Positions 1-10,480 of a stretch of 64,000 bases of DNA are shown here, in pieces. Under the pieces are notes generated by a model. That model made no database searches and had not been told where the DNA came from. It was given only the letters and a program-made list of their open reading frames with translations. The stretch lies in the NCBI RefSeq assembly GCF_949987515.2, contig NC_082688.1:107363893-107427892 (forward strand), read 5' to 3'. Position 1 is the first letter of the stretch, and every line of letters begins with the position of its first letter. A program made the translations under genes and the position numbers. This stretch comes from Delphinus delphis. Its lineage: Eukaryota > Chordata > Mammalia > Artiodactyla > Delphinidae.

Positions 1-639
1 ACATTCTGCCCTAGACCTCTCCTTATCTGGGCATGAACACGGCCTGTGTTCTCCCACAGACCAGGAGAGCATCTGCCACCCTCGGGGACGCTTTACTCCA
101 CCGTTTGCAGAATGAGCCCCCTGAAAGCCGAGGGAAACTGACGATTTCCCTTGAGGAGGAACTCCAGGAAGGTCTCCCTCTCCCGCGGACCCCAGAGAGC
201 ACACTCCTGCCTGAGCCAGAGAATTGGAGGACATGATGGCAACCGCAGAGGTGACAGGTTGGGCTACAGATGAGCACTTCAGTCTCGTGCTTTTTAAAAA
301 GAGAACTGAGGACATTCCTTCCTTGCCTTTTTCTTTCTTGCCTCTTCTCTGCCCTCCTGGCTCTCAGGGTTTCCAGTCCTATTCTATGTCTGTTGATCCC
401 GCCATGTCCACACAGAAGACCCTGGGGGTTCTTGGAAGGGCATCTTGAACCTCCTTTTCTGCACAGCACTTGTCATAAGACTGAGAAATCATCCACCATC
501 CACATGGAAGACTGGGGCGCTGCCGGAGGCTGGGGCCTGGGTACCACGCCCACCCCGCGTGCCCCGCTCTGGCTCTGCGTTCAGCCCTGCCTCTCCCGCC
601 CCCATCCCTGCTTGGGGCCGCCCTCCTCTGCTTCAACCC

Positions 640-900
640 TCGCAGCTCTCCTGTCCCCCCGGGGTGGCTATCTGACCGCCCATCAGCTGGACAAAGCATT
701 TGTCAGCTTTAATGGATGTACAACTCCCAGCCCTGACATGTTTTATGCATCCCTGGGGGCTTTGATCTCCTTGTCTGCGTACATAAATGAGAGGATTACC
801 GAGCCATCCAGAACAGGACACCAAAAATGTCTTTCGCTGGGGTGCTTTTGCCTCCAGCAGATAAGAGTCATAAGCCGAAATCCCGGGAGCCATTAGGGCC
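640..900. promoter_or_regulatory. possible conserved non-coding element
   Basis: This non-repetitive block has balanced base composition and packs short motifs typical of developmental enhancers: a GATA-type site (cagataag near 858), AT-rich homeodomain-like cores (tttaatgg, ataaatga) and no low complexity. Constraint cannot be judged from one genome. The call rests on texture only, and a neutral unique segment is the main alternative. Confidence 0.25.
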
Positions 901-959
901 CTGAGCCTGAGGGTAACTCTGCTCAGGGAGAAATGGTTCAGGGGGGCTCCCTGTCACAG

Positions 960-1130
960 CTCCCCGATATTGTTTATATCTGGGTGATGCGGATAAAGAA
1001 ACTGGTCAGTTCTGGCCCCGCCCTCCCTCCCGGAAGATTACGAGCAACTGTGGCTGACATTTGCCAAGGCTGCCTGGACTGACTTGGTGGTGGCATATGG
1101 TTACTGTCAGGGCTTTCTAGACGTGCGGGC
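960..1130. promoter_or_regulatory. possible regulatory block with GATA-like sites
   Basis: Unique sequence with clustered GATA-like motifs (gatattgtttatatc, cggataaag) beside a GC box-like ccccgccc at about 1016-1023. This is an inference from motif clustering; no conservation data are available. Confidence 0.2.
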
Positions 1131-1689
1131 TGGGACTGGACACTCGGGTGGGGACTGGTATTTTTAGGACACTTTGAGTTCTCAGCTGGATTTAGGCCAG
1201 CTCCCCAGACGGGTACAAAGCGGCAGTGTCACTCCTGCCTGGCTCCACATCCCGAGAGAGGGATGGAGGAAAAATGACAGTGATTATTGCCCTTACCACC
1301 TTATGCCTGGTGGATGCCGGGAGCTGGTGTTTGGAGGTGGGGTTCTTTGAATGCTCACCCGAAGTTTCAAGATGGCAGCACAGACATGGCAACCAGCAGA
1401 GAGATTGGGGAGGGGGTAAGATACCATCGGGGAGGTGGGAAGGGTCCTCGTTAACCATCAGCCAGGTGAGGGGCCTTATAAGTTGCTCAGGTGAGCTAAC
1501 AGCAGCTCTGATCCCGATTCTCTGGCCCCCGTTTGCTTAATAAGGCTGCCGTATCTAGTGACATATTTATCACATGTGCCTATATGTTCTAGGGACAGGT
1601 GAGTCACTGGCAAATAAGGTACACTGCTTCCTTCAATGAGCTCAAGACCTTATCGTCATTTTCCTTTAGTAAAATAACAGGAAAGGCTC

Positions 1690-1930
1690 CCGGGGTTGGA
1701 AAGGCCGCCTAACCCAACCTCACCTAATGTTTGAGGACCTTCTACAATATCACTAAGAAAGAATCATCTGCCCAAGCTTGAATACTTCTGGTGACGAAGA
1801 CCTCACTACCATAAATCTTTGACACCTTTGATTATTGTAAAGCTCACCCTGGGTCAGAACAAAATTTGCTTTTCCATAGCATCTACCCCTTGGTCTTACT
1901 CCTTGTCTCTGGGGCGGAGTAGCATGAGTG
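1690..1930 (+). repeat. ancient CR1/L3-type LINE 3' fragment
   Basis: The order of short phrases (gcttgaatacttctggtgacgaa, then a short gap, tttgattattgtaaag, then cccttggtcttact) follows the remembered 3' region of the mammalian CR1/L3 LINE class at high divergence. No TSD is visible, as expected for an element predating placental divergence. Confidence 0.5.
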
Positions 1931-1939
1931 TAACTTGCC

Positions 1940-3015
1940 TCCACAGATCTTGTGTGGAGTAGTCTCTAACCCACTGGCAGGTCATACTCCACATCTGACA
2001 AACGTCAAGGAAAATTAAGTAATGTCTAAGTCATGCCCCTCACCCACCCTCTGGCCACCCACTAACCCATCCAGGGCCTTTGTGAATTAGACGAACGTGT
2101 CTTTCCCCAAGGCACATTATCGCCACCTGCTGGCAAATCGCCATAATGCACCACTTCCTGGGGACTTGGTCCTCCTCCCAGCATTGAGGTTCCCTTTTCC
2201 TTCGAATGTGAGAAGGAAAGTTGAAGAGTCTCAACACTGCAAGGGGTCAGTGATGTGCAATCTAAACCCAAAGTGATTTTTTAAAATTATTTTTTTAAAG
2301 ACCAAGCAGAACATTCTTAAGCATCTAGAGCAATCCATCTCCAAACTTTCAGAAAGCATGTCGCGCTCCCAGATGCTTTTAGCCTCTGTTCCCGACTCTC
2401 TTCCTTTCCTTGATGCTTTCTTTCATTTTCTTTCCTGCGGTGGTGCCTCATCCCCAGGACCCCAGTCCTTGCTGACTGGTTCAGGAGTGGGTGGAGGGGG
2501 TCTGCGCTTATAAATTATCGATGCTACTAAAGAATAAATCGGTTCTATAAGCCTCCCACCCTGAGCCCTGGGAGCTCTCAGAGTTCAAGCTCAGTCATCC
2601 TGACTCCCTCCGGGTCTGAGGGCTGAGCTGGGTCCCGTCTGGGGGCAAGAGGTCCCGCCCTGCCCTCCAGTAGCTTCCAACCAGTAGAGTGTCTCACTGG
2701 GACTTGACACAAGCATTTCCTTTCTGGAGGAAAAGGCCACCCTATGAGTCTGATGTATTCAGTCATTTCCAACAAGCGACTCTCAGTGCCAGGAACACAA
2801 TGCCAGGCCTCAGATTGGCACAGGTTTGGGCAACAAGCAGGCTTTGCTCTTTCTCCTGCTCAAGGCACCTGGGAATGCTGACGTGGGGAAGGGGCTACCT
2901 CCCCCTGTGCAAGTCCCCAGATGACTCTCACCTTCCGTTCCTGGACATGTTCGGCAACTGTGTGCAGTTGGGTTTGTGCAGGAGGTAACACCTGAGCTGA
3001 GTCATAACAGGAGGG
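1940..3015. other. unique sequence, no gene recognised
   Basis: There is no clear repeat and no plausible exon. Short AT-rich patches occur at about 2275-2300. Pyrimidine-rich sequence lies at 2395-2440. Confidence 0.5.
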
Positions 3016-3473
3016 AGATTTGGAAAGGTGGAAACAACCCAAGAGTCCACCAATGGATCATGGGTAAATAAAATGTGGTCTAGCCATACAATGGGATATT
3101 GTTCAGCCTTCAAAAGGAAGGGAACTCTGACACAGGCTACAATGAATGAAGCTTGAGGACATTCTGCTAAGTGAAAGAAGCCAATCACAGACGGACAAAT
3201 ATTGTATAATCCCACTTACGTGAGGTACCTAAGTAATCACACTCACAGAGACAGAGAGTAGGATGGGGGTAGCCAGGGGAGTGGGGGAGGGGAAAAGGGG
3301 AGTTCGTGTTTAGTGGACACAGAGTTCCAGTTTGGAGTGATGGGCCAGTTCTGGAGATGGATGGTGCTGATGGTCGCACAACATTGTGACTGTACTGACT
3401 GCCATTGAATTGTATGCCCCAAAACAGTTAAAATGGGGACTGTTACGCTGTGTATACTTTACCACAATTAAAA
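3016..3473 (+). repeat. L1 (L1MA/MB-like) 3' end, 5'-truncated
   Basis: This plus-strand L1 segment begins in the last part of ORF2 (ggtggaaacaaccc, caatggatcatgggtaaataaa) and runs through the 3' UTR (tggagatggatggtgctgatgg, ttgaattgtatgcc) to the terminal accacaattaaaaa. It is an old, 5'-truncated copy. A paralogous segment lies at 18875-19510. Its A-rich tail became the landing site of the CHR SINE that follows. Confidence 0.85.
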
Positions 3474-3483
3474 ACCAAAAGGA

Positions 3484-3674
3484 GGGCTTCCCTGGTGGCG
3501 CAGTGGTTGAGAGTCCGCCTGCCGATGCAGGGGACACGGGTTCGTGCCCCGGTCCGGGAAGATCCCACATGTCGTGGAGCGGCTGGGCCCGTGAGCCATG
3601 GCCGCTAAGCCTGCGCGTCCGGAGCCTGTGCTCCACAGCGGGAGAGGCCACAACAGTGAGAGGCCCATGTACCA

Positions 3675-3708
<34 letters not shown>
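3484..3708 (+). mobile_element. CHR-family SINE, young cetacean type
   Basis: tRNA-derived SINE with Pol III promoter elements: A box tggcgcagtgg at 3496-3506 and B box ggttcgtgcc at 3539-3548. It ends in an uninterrupted run of about 34 A. A 10-bp TSD, accaaaagga, flanks it at 3474-3483 and 3709-3718. The long pure A tail and perfect TSD mark a recent insertion by L1 machinery. It lies 281 bp from an opposite-strand copy at 3990-4194. Confidence 0.95.
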
Positions 3709-3711
<3 letters not shown>

Positions 3712-3784
3712 AAAAGGATAGGTATATTTGGAGACTGGCAGGGACAGCGCTGCAGGAGGTGGGGCAGCTGGAGTAGTGGCGTGG

Positions 3785-3965
3785 AGGGGCTGTACTCAGG
3801 ATCGGAAGTAGAGTTTGAATTCCTCAGTGCAGTCATTTATCTGGAAAAAGTCACCCTCCATCTCTGAGCCTGTCTCCTCCTCGAAGGAAGTGTGACAGTA
3901 CTAACCCCAGCCCCGTCTCTCTCATAAAGGATGGATGAAGAACAGCCTCTGTCACATCCTTTATA
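3785..3965 (+). repeat. MIR fragment
   Basis: A diverged MIR core: gagtttgaattcc, then ctggaaaaagtcacc, then ctctgagcctgtctcctc, followed by a degenerate gtactaacc block. This is the usual order of the tRNA-derived body and core of plus-strand MIR. Boundaries are approximate. Confidence 0.5.
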
Positions 3966-3989
3966 AACCACAGGAGCATCGAGATTTTT

Positions 3990-4194
3990 TTTTTTTTTTT
4001 TGCGGTACACGGGCCTCTCACCGTTGTGGCCTCTCCCGTTGCGGAGCACAGGCTCCGGACGTGCAGGCTCAGCAGCCATGGCTCGCAGGCCCAGCCGCTC
4101 CGGGGCACGCGGGATCCTCCCGGACCAGGGCACGAACCCGCGTCCCCTGCATCAGCAGGCGGACTCTCAACCACTGCGCCACCAGGGAAGCCCC
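3990..4194 (-). mobile_element. CHR-family SINE, young cetacean type
   Basis: Minus-strand copy: a poly-T run, then tgcggtacacgggcctctc, ending in gccaccagggaagcccc. Perfect 11-bp TSD tcgagattttt at 3979-3989 and 4195-4205. It forms an inverted pair with the plus-strand copy at 3484-3708. Confidence 0.95.
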
Positions 4195-4205
4195 TCGAGA
4201 TTTTT

Positions 4206-4675
4206 AACTGGGCACTTCAGGCCTAAACGTATTGAGACAATGGAGCTCCACTTTAGTCAAAGATGGGGTAGAATCTCCTTGAAGAGAGATCTTGGAGACC
4301 CAGGTGCTACAGGCGTCCTTCAGCGTCCCGAGGACCCTTACCCAACACACTCACTCAGACCTGGCTGACTCTGCTTTCTTGGTTGCCTGGATACCCCAGT
4401 ACTAACCGGGACCATACCATCTTCCCCATCCCCTCTCCGCCCTCATCATTCCCTCTCGGGACCAATCACGCTCCCAGAAACCCCTTCCCTCCCTGCAGTG
4501 GGAGCATCTTTCCCCCACCACGATGGCTCACCAGGCTGAGACGTGCTCCGAGTGGGAACTTGGACTGAGCTGTCTGCCCCCTGGGAGCTGCACCAGCATC
4601 CATCGTTGGGGACCCCCAGGCCACACGAGGCATCTGCCTGTGCGGCTCCTCTGTGGGGTGGACTGCTGTGGAGGC
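4206..4675. other. unique sequence, no gene recognised
   Basis: Pyrimidine-rich unique DNA, notably at 4420-4520. No repeat or exon could be supported. Confidence 0.45.
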
Positions 4676-4679
4676 CAGC

Positions 4680-4860
4680 CCCCGGGTTCAGTACTAGAAG
4701 CCCTGGATTTGAGTCCCAGCTGCAAAGCTGGGAGTTCTTAGACCGTCACCAGCTTCTTGGAGCTGCAGTCTCCTCGTATGTGACCTGTGACGTGGGAAGG
4801 TATACCTGTCTTGCCTTTTGCACCAGATCGTTTCAGACACCCAAAGGGAATAATAAATGC
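4680..4860 (+). repeat. MIR fragment
   Basis: The phrase ggatttgagtcccagctgc followed by a diverged ttagaccgtcaccagcttc and gcagtctcctcgtatgtgacc matches the plus-strand MIR body in order and spacing. The copy is old and boundaries are approximate. Confidence 0.5.
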
Positions 4861-4929
4861 AACAGGGCATTGCTGATTATAGATGGACTGGCGAATATGA
4901 GGGGATACATTACGACCCTGAGTGCTTGA

Positions 4930-5840
4930 GCAGCGTCTATACTGTCCTTAGGAAAGGAAAGTTCAAGTTCCAGACAAACACCTCACAACTCTCCCTCCCC
5001 GTAGACACCTTTAGGCCTAGCTGGTTGACAGGCTCCATCCACAGGCACAGGAATGAATCAGGAGGGGCCTTCAGATGCCACGGATTATTTAAAATATGTC
5101 TATTTCAGTGGCTGAATTACTGTTTAAAATTTCTGAAATGCCGGAGAAGCAAAAGCCGCCTCTGACCACGTGTTGCTGCCTCCCAGCCTGTCTCCCGAGC
5201 CGTCCTCCCCAGGGGCCCCTCCCGGGTGAAGGGCAGAGCACAGTCTCCCCCTGCAGCCCCACACTGCACAGCTCCAGCTCCTCGGGCTGGAGCTTGGACC
5301 TGGTCCAGTCCCAGAGCCAGGATAAAAACTCCACTCTCCTCTGAGCATTTGAGCCAATTAAAAAGACAAACGACCGCTGGCTTATCTTTCCTTCTTCCCC
5401 TCCATCCCTTTCCACCCCATGGCCCCCTCTCCCCCAGGGAATGGGGCTAGGGACCTCCGGGCTGTGCTTCCCTTCTGTAACAACCAGGCTCCCCCATCCC
5501 TCTCTCCTGCCCCCCAAACCTGCCCTGGGCCTTTCAAGGTCTTGACGGATGGATCAGCTCTGGGCTCCTCCTGGAGCTTCTGAGTGTCCCCAAGCCCTCG
5601 GGCTGGAGGACGGACAGTGGAGGCATAGGAGTGAACTAGGAGAAAGTAAAGCAGAAAGGCCACAGGCTCAGATGACTTTTTCTTTTTTTTTATATGAGAA
5701 AGCCTTAGAGTTTATTTTCAAGCTCTTACCTTGGAGCCTGGAGCTTTTAACAGAAGGCTCTATTTCTGGAGGAGCATTTAATTCATTTGTTTTATGGTTA
5801 AGATGACCGGGTCCCCTGCCTTGAAGAAGGGCCAGCCTGC
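4930..5840. other. unique sequence, no gene recognised
   Basis: Mixed unique DNA. An AT-rich block at 5090-5140 and another at 5680-5810 stand out from GC-rich surroundings and could be conserved non-coding DNA. An open frame on the minus strand (5089-5517) shows no recognisable domain. Confidence 0.4.
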
Positions 5841-5844
5841 CCAG

Positions 5845-6065
5845 GAAATAACAGTAGCTCTGGAGGTGGAAAGCCCTAGGTCTATTCCAGTCTCCAACCC
5901 CAGCAAGCTCTGAGACCCAGAGCAAGTTACTGAAGCCTCTAAGCCTGCACGCCCATTTGTCAAATGCCTGTCTGATAGGAGGGTTAGAAGGAATAAGATA
6001 TCACGCATTAAGTGCCTGGCACAGCATCGGGCACACACAAGGCATGCCATTAATATCCGTCAATT
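5845..6065 (+). repeat. MIR element, near full length
   Basis: Contains gacccagagcaagttactgaa, aagcctctaagcctgcacg, a gagggttagaaggaataagat block and the 3' portion agtgcctggcacagcatcgg. This is the plus-strand MIR order over about 220 bp. Confidence 0.7.
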
Positions 6066-6223
6066 CTCTTCTCTGCTGTGGAAACCTCAAGACATTTATT
6101 CTTCCTCTATGACTCATACCTTCACCTCCTATCATAGCTTACTTAAGGGTCTCATAAGTATAAACAGAAAGTTTATCTTGAAATCTAACTGAAGAAAAAA
6201 AAATCTTTGATACTGTCTCTCCC

Positions 6224-6350
6224 GGATGAACTCCTATTCATCCTTCAAAACCCAGTCCAATTGTCACCTCTCTGGCATTAACCTTCTCCACCATTCTCCC
6301 AGCACCTTGATTACACTTCCATCTTTACTCTGCAATATTGCAATTGTTCC
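6224..6350 (+). repeat. L2 fragment
   Basis: The phrase gaactcctattcatccttc followed by aaaacccagtccaattgtcacctc is a close match to the remembered plus-strand L2 3' region. The following cattaaccttctccaccattctcc continues it. Confidence 0.65.
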
Positions 6351-6480
6351 ACTAAGTTAATGAGTATTTATTGAGTGTCTGCCACACGTGAGGCACACTG
6401 CCAGTTCCAGGGACACCTTGGTGAACAGGATGAAGGAAATCCCTGCTGTCCTGCAGCTTATATTCAAGTTAGAGGAAACA
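6345..6480 (-). repeat. L2-related fragment, reverse orientation
   Basis: The sequence gagtatttattgagtgtctgc, then aggcacactgcc, then ccctgctgtcctgcagcttat, is the reverse-orientation L2 3' signature. It sits between plus-strand L2 pieces (6224-6350 and about 6515-6600), so the region is either a composite of separate insertions or a rearranged copy. Confidence 0.5.
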
Positions 6481-6514
6481 GACATTTTTTTTTAATTCTA
6501 AAAAATAAGCAATT

Positions 6515-6600
6515 TGTCTGTCTCCTAGACAGTGGACTCCTTTGTCTTCTTCCCCTTTGTATCTTGAAAAACTGCACAGTGCCGAAACAGTGGGAAGTTC
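6515..6600 (+). repeat. L2 3' end fragment
   Basis: The segment gtctgtctcctagacagtgg, then actgcacagtgccgaaacag, matches the L2 3' terminal region on the plus strand. It may be the continuation of the L2 at 6224-6350 after an intervening insertion. Confidence 0.45.
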
Positions 6601-6639
6601 AGCAAATGTCCATTCTCTTCTCCAGCTTCATTTTCGATG

Positions 6640-7227
6640 TTTCTCTCCTCTGGGAAGATGACCAAGGCCTGTTCACAGGCCCTTTTGGCGGTCAAGGTCC
6701 ATTGCTCCTTAGGTCTGAGCAGCTATGAGCACCCCATTTCACGGCCACACCAGCAGACTCAACAGCCCGCCTGATATGGACAAAGTTCCCTCAGACTCGC
6801 TGCTGCGAGACAGAGTGCGTGGCAGAGAGGCTGGAGCTGCCTCTCACCACCAGGCTGGGCCCAGGAGGGCTGTGTGTGCAGGCTGGCGGCAGCCCGGCTG
6901 ACGACCAGGCACCGTCTGCTGAGTCGTGGAGCCGCTTCTGAGAAGCCCCCAAGAGGCAGGGACTATAGCAGGAGCTGAATTCCTTCCTGTTCCCCCCTGC
7001 AGCCAACTCTCCGGAGAGGAGCATTTTGGGTAATGTTTGGCTCAGCCGAGGCAGGGGTCCTAGAACGATGGCGCTAAAAAGGAATTCAGAGATCGGCCAG
7101 CCCAAATCCCTCACTGATGGAGGAGACAACTAACACCCAAAGTAGGAAAGAGTCACGCTTTCGATTAACAGGCTCGCGGCGATCATCTGCTTCGGGAAGG
7201 GAAACTTGTGGATTTTATGCTCCTCGT
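6640..7227. other. unique sequence, no gene recognised
   Basis: GC-moderate unique sequence with no repeat family recognised and no supported exon. Confidence 0.4.
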
Positions 7228-7235
7228 CCACTTTT

Positions 7236-7440
7236 TTTTTTTTTTTTTGCGTTATGCGGGGCTCTCACTGCTGTGGCCTCTCCCGTTGCGGAGCACAGTC
7301 TCCGGATGGGCAGGCTCAGCGGCCATGGCTCACGGGCCCAGCCGCTCCGCGGCATGTGGGATCCTCCCGGACCGGGGCACGAACCCATATCCCCTGCATC
7401 GGCAGGCGGACTCCCAACCCCTGCGCCACCAGGGAAGCCC
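7236..7440 (-). mobile_element. CHR-family SINE, young cetacean type
   Basis: Minus-strand copy with an 18-T tail, tgcgttatgcggggctctc at its 3' end and gccaccagggaagccc at its 5' end. The flanks share tccactttt (7228-7236 and 7449-7457), an imperfect or short TSD. Confidence 0.93.
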
Positions 7441-7599
7441 ACTGCTCATCCACTTTTAGCACACATCACTGATCAGTTATGGCTCTCTCTGTTAAGTGAG
7501 ACAAAGCCCCCCAGTCTTTTCAACATGGACCTCCAGGCACAGACGGCTGAGCTGGTACACGGAACAACAATAAAGATGATAATGATAATTCTATGATAT

Positions 7600-7775
7600 A
7601 TAAGAAGCTTGTTCCGGGTCGAGTTTCCACATGCATGGCCTCATTTGATTCTTATAACCCTGTGAGGAAGGTACTTTTATTATTATTCCCATCTTGCCAA
7701 CGAGTAAAGGAGACTTAGCTGAAGTAATCAGTCCAAGATTTCACAGCTAGTGACCCTCACGCCTGCACAGCCCTG
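7600..7775 (-). repeat. MIR element
   Basis: The order catttgattcttataaccctg, tgaggaaggtacttttattat, ccatcttgccaacgag and tccaagatttcacagctagtg is the reverse complement of the MIR body (3' to 5'). Confidence 0.75.
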
Positions 7776-7904
7776 GGTCCAAGGTCCGCAGGCAGGGAGG
7801 ATAGATGTGCAGAGACACACACGTCATCCCAAGAGCTTGTTCTGAGCCTCAGGCAGCGACACAGTTCTCAGGACTGTACATCGGGCTGCTTGACCTCACA
7901 TGCT

Positions 7905-8142
7905 AATCATCATCACATTAGCCGCCACTTACTAAGCACCTCCCCAGCTTCAGGGACAGTGCCGGACGATCGACATGCGTTGTCTCACTTTCATCTCGAA
8001 AGCGGTCCTACAAGGTAGGCATCACTGCCTTTATCATACAGGTGGGAAGGCTGAGGCTCAGGGGAATTAACCAGTGCGTGCAAGGTTGTGCCACTCATCC
8101 GCGACAAAGTCAGCATTTGAACTCAGGTTGTCTGACTCCCGA
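7905..8142 (-). repeat. MIR element interrupted by a SINE
   Basis: Reverse-orientation MIR: cacttactaagcacctcc, cggtcctacaaggtaggc, ggctgaggctcaggggaatt, tttgaactcaggttgtctgac. A CHR SINE inserted at its end at 8156-8375, with a short MIR remnant continuing after the SINE. Confidence 0.75.
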
Positions 8143-8155
8143 CCCAAGCTCTCTT

Positions 8156-8375
8156 TTTATTTTTATTTATTTATTTATTTTTTTGCGGTACGCAGGCCTC
8201 TCACTGCTGTGGCCTCTCCCGTTGCGGAGCACAGGCTCCGGATGTGCAGGCTCAGCGGCCAGGGCTCACGGGCCCAGCCACTCTGCGGCATGTGGGATCC
8301 TCCCGGACCGGGGCACAAGCCTGTGTCCCCTGAATCGGCAGGCGGACTCTCAACCACTGCGCCACCAGGGAAGCC
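8156..8375 (-). mobile_element. CHR-family SINE, young cetacean type
   Basis: Minus-strand SINE whose tail is a (TTTA)n-like stretch rather than pure T, followed by tgcggtacgcaggcctctc. A 13-bp perfect TSD, cccaagctctctt, lies at 8143-8155 and 8376-8388. Confidence 0.95.
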
Positions 8376-8394
8376 CCCAAGCTCTCTTCTTCCA

Positions 8395-8700
8395 TGACAC
8401 CATGCCTCCCCGCAGAGGTGTTGGTGGAAGGCAAGATGCTCTATGTTTGTGGGCCAGGAACTGCTGCCAGCACGGTCGCTGGCTCATCGAGGAGATGCGA
8501 CACCCGACGCAAAGGAGGCTCGACCCCGTCCCGCAGCCAGTGGGTACACTCCCACCTGCACCCCCATCCTCCCAGCCGCCACTCGTCTCAAGCAGCCAGA
8601 GCACATGGAGGGCAGGGCTCGGTCCCCCAACCTACTGGGTCCCACCTGTCCAGGTATGGTGCTGTGGTGGAGAAGAAAGCACCCAAGATCAGAAGTCATC
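8395..8700. other. unique sequence, no gene recognised
   Basis: GC-rich unique DNA. Several overlapping frames are open, but most start inside the neighbouring SINE and none has a recognisable domain. Confidence 0.4.
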
Positions 8701-8835
8701 AGCGTTGGTTCTGGCTCCATGACCTCGGGCACTCACGTAACCCCCAAGCATCTTCTCCACCAGGGAAATGAGGAGCCCCAGCCCTTCCCGTCGGGATTGT
8801 CGAGGGATTCAAATGAGCTCACACAGGCAGGGGAC
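8700..8835 (+). repeat. MIR fragment
   Basis: ggttctggctccatgacctc, then gggcactcacgtaacc, then agggaaatgaggagcccc, then gggattgtcgagggattcaa, fits plus-strand MIR with high divergence. Confidence 0.5.
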
Positions 8836-8894
8836 CAGCCCCCGGAGCCAGGGGTGCTTGTTCCTAGAGACGAACGCCAGCCCCTCCCAGCTGG

Positions 8895-9060
8895 GCAACC
8901 CTGAGCGAGTCATGCCGCTTTGCTGAGCCTCAAGTTTCCTGTCCTGCAAGATGGGAACGGGGACAGTCAGCCCTGGGCAGGTCAAACGGAGAGCTGTCTG
9001 TGAGGCCACTCGGTCGACGGGTAAGCACCGTGAAGACGGTATTTGCCACATACTCAAAAA
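8895..9060 (+). repeat. MIR fragment
   Basis: tgggcaaccctgagcgagtc, then gctgagcctcaagtttcctg, then tgcaagatgggaacgggg, in plus-strand MIR order. Confidence 0.55.
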
Positions 9061-9795
9061 ATAGCCACCGCCTGACGAAACAAACCCTCGCTCCCCAGGT
9101 AGCAATGTGGATGGCCCAGAACCAGCAGTTACGAAACGTTACCAGCTGCCCCCGTCCTTGTGCACTCCCAAGGTTTTAGATGACTGGGCCCTCGGGGACG
9201 GGGCTCACAGGACTCTCCCCAGAGCGGGCTGTCCGTCAGGACGACCCCCTTCCATGCACGAGAAGCCACTGGCGCTTCCTGGCTCTCCCCAGGCAGCTGC
9301 AGCTGCTGCCTGAGACATCACGTGCCCTTGAGAAGGTAGCTCCCAGCGCAAGTTTAGTCTGAAATTCCATTCCCGGCCTCCCCCTGCCCGGAGCGCAAGG
9401 CCTTGAAGATGTTGCGTGCTGTGTGGTCGGACCGGGCGAAAGGAACAGCGTGAGAGAAAGAGGGGCGAGAGGGAGACCGTGAGCACGGCGATAGCGGGGT
9501 CAAGGCCGGAAAGTACAGCGCAGACCAAAGGCTTTGGATCCCCTTTCGGCTGAAGCAGTTGTTCGTGGCGATGCATAAAAACGAGCATCTTCGTAGCTCC
9601 TTCATCTCACGACCTCAGATCATTTTCCAAATACAAGTCCCTCCCACATCCTCTGTCCTGGAACAGCAGCCATGCCCTCGGGACCCCAGCCTAGAAATGT
9701 TCAGGCCTTTGCTCACTTGTCACCTGTGTCTTTTAAATGGCGGACCCGTGCGGCAGCTTCCCCACCACCCTCCAACACCACAGCCTTCCCCGGGC
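9061..9795. other. unique sequence, possible L2 traces
   Basis: No gene is supported. A faint L2-like stretch occurs around 9640-9740. The rest is unique. Confidence 0.35.
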
Positions 9796-9799
9796 TTCC

Positions 9800-10178
9800 T
9801 TACGGACAGAGTTGCGTCCCCTCCAAATCCCTATGGTGAAGTCCTCACTCCAGGAGCCCAGAATGTGACTGTGTTTGGAGATAGGGTCTTTAATGAGGAA
9901 ATTAAGTTACACGAGGTCATTAGGGTTGGCCTTAATCCGATATGACTGGTGTCCTTATAAGGAGAGGAGATTAGGACACAGACACACACAGAGGGACGAC
10001 CGTGTGAGGACACAGGGAGAAGACGGCCATCTACAAGCCAGGGAGAGAGGCCTCAGGAGAAACCAACCCTGCCCACACCTTGATCTCAGACTCCCAGACT
10101 CCAGAACTGTGCGAGGATAAATTTCGGTTGTTTAAGCCTCCAGTCTGTGGTACTTTGTCAGCCCGAGCAGATTAACAC
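9800..10178 (+). mobile_element. MLT1-type MaLR solo LTR
   Basis: Non-coding long terminal repeat of the ERVL-MaLR group. Supporting phrases in order are gaatgtgactgtgtttggag, gggtctttaatgaggaaatt, ggtgtccttataaggagagg, cgtgtgaggacacagggag, ctccagaactgtgcgaggat and gttgtttaagcctccagtct. The aggataaa at about 10114 lies in the polyadenylation region of the family. No internal retroviral genes are adjacent, so it is a solo LTR. Confidence 0.85.
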
Positions 10179-10189
10179 TATTTCATATT

Positions 10190-10480
10190 AGCTTCAGTTC
10201 AATTCAAGAGATTGCCCAGCCGGGGCTGGCCAGGCACCGGGCCAGACTACAGATTCAAAGAGAAAAAAAGACACCAACGCGGCCCTCAAGTTGTTCACGG
10301 TCCAATGTGAGGTCAGATAAGTCAAGGAGAGAATTCATTCTGGGAGGTTCAGAAAGAGCACTGAGTATGGGGTGATTAATTACATGAGAACGTCCAGGAA
10401 GACTTCTCAGAGGAGGTGAAATCTGAGGACATTCTCAAAGGATGGAAAAGGCTGGACAATTTATCAGGCAGAAAAGAAGG
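10190..10480 (-). repeat. L2-related ancient repeat
   Basis: Reverse-orientation L2-like signature: ccaggcaccgggccagac, gcggccctcaagttgttcac, ggaagacttctcagaggagg, gaaatctgaggacattct. The copy is highly diverged and the family assignment is tentative. Confidence 0.45.

Larger units (their letters stand above)
1..1530. other. unique sequence, no gene recognised
   Basis: No repeat family is recognisable here. Open frames exist on both strands (up to about 208 codons at 270-896 +), but they overlap one another and show no domain, no Kozak or splice context I can defend, and no codon-usage signal. The segment includes two blocks (640-900 and 960-1130) that look like conserved non-coding DNA and are listed separately. 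Confidence 0.5.

Noticed and set aside
270..896. 208-codon plus-strand open frame near the left edge
   Set aside because: No recognisable domain, overlapped by open frames on the other strand, and no splice or start context that would favour it.
3496..3548. tRNA gene suggested by A and B box sequences
   Set aside because: The boxes belong to the tRNA-derived head of a CHR SINE. The sequence does not fold into a full cloverleaf and is repeated at many loci.
7117..7596. Similar translated sequences recurring at many loci (LSLLWPLPLRSTGSG, GFPGGAVVESPPADAGD)
   Set aside because: They look like a protein family but are just translations of the CHR SINE in both orientations, each stopping at the repeat edges.
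8042..8722. 226-codon plus-strand open frame
   Set aside because: It runs through a MIR, the antisense strand of a CHR SINE and unique DNA. The SINE antisense strand has an open frame in many copies here, so this is a by-product.
9800..10178. Possible endogenous retrovirus with genes
   Set aside because: Only a solo LTR of MaLR type is present; no gag, pol or env-like sequence adjoins it. The same holds for 13320-13960 and 61474-61845.
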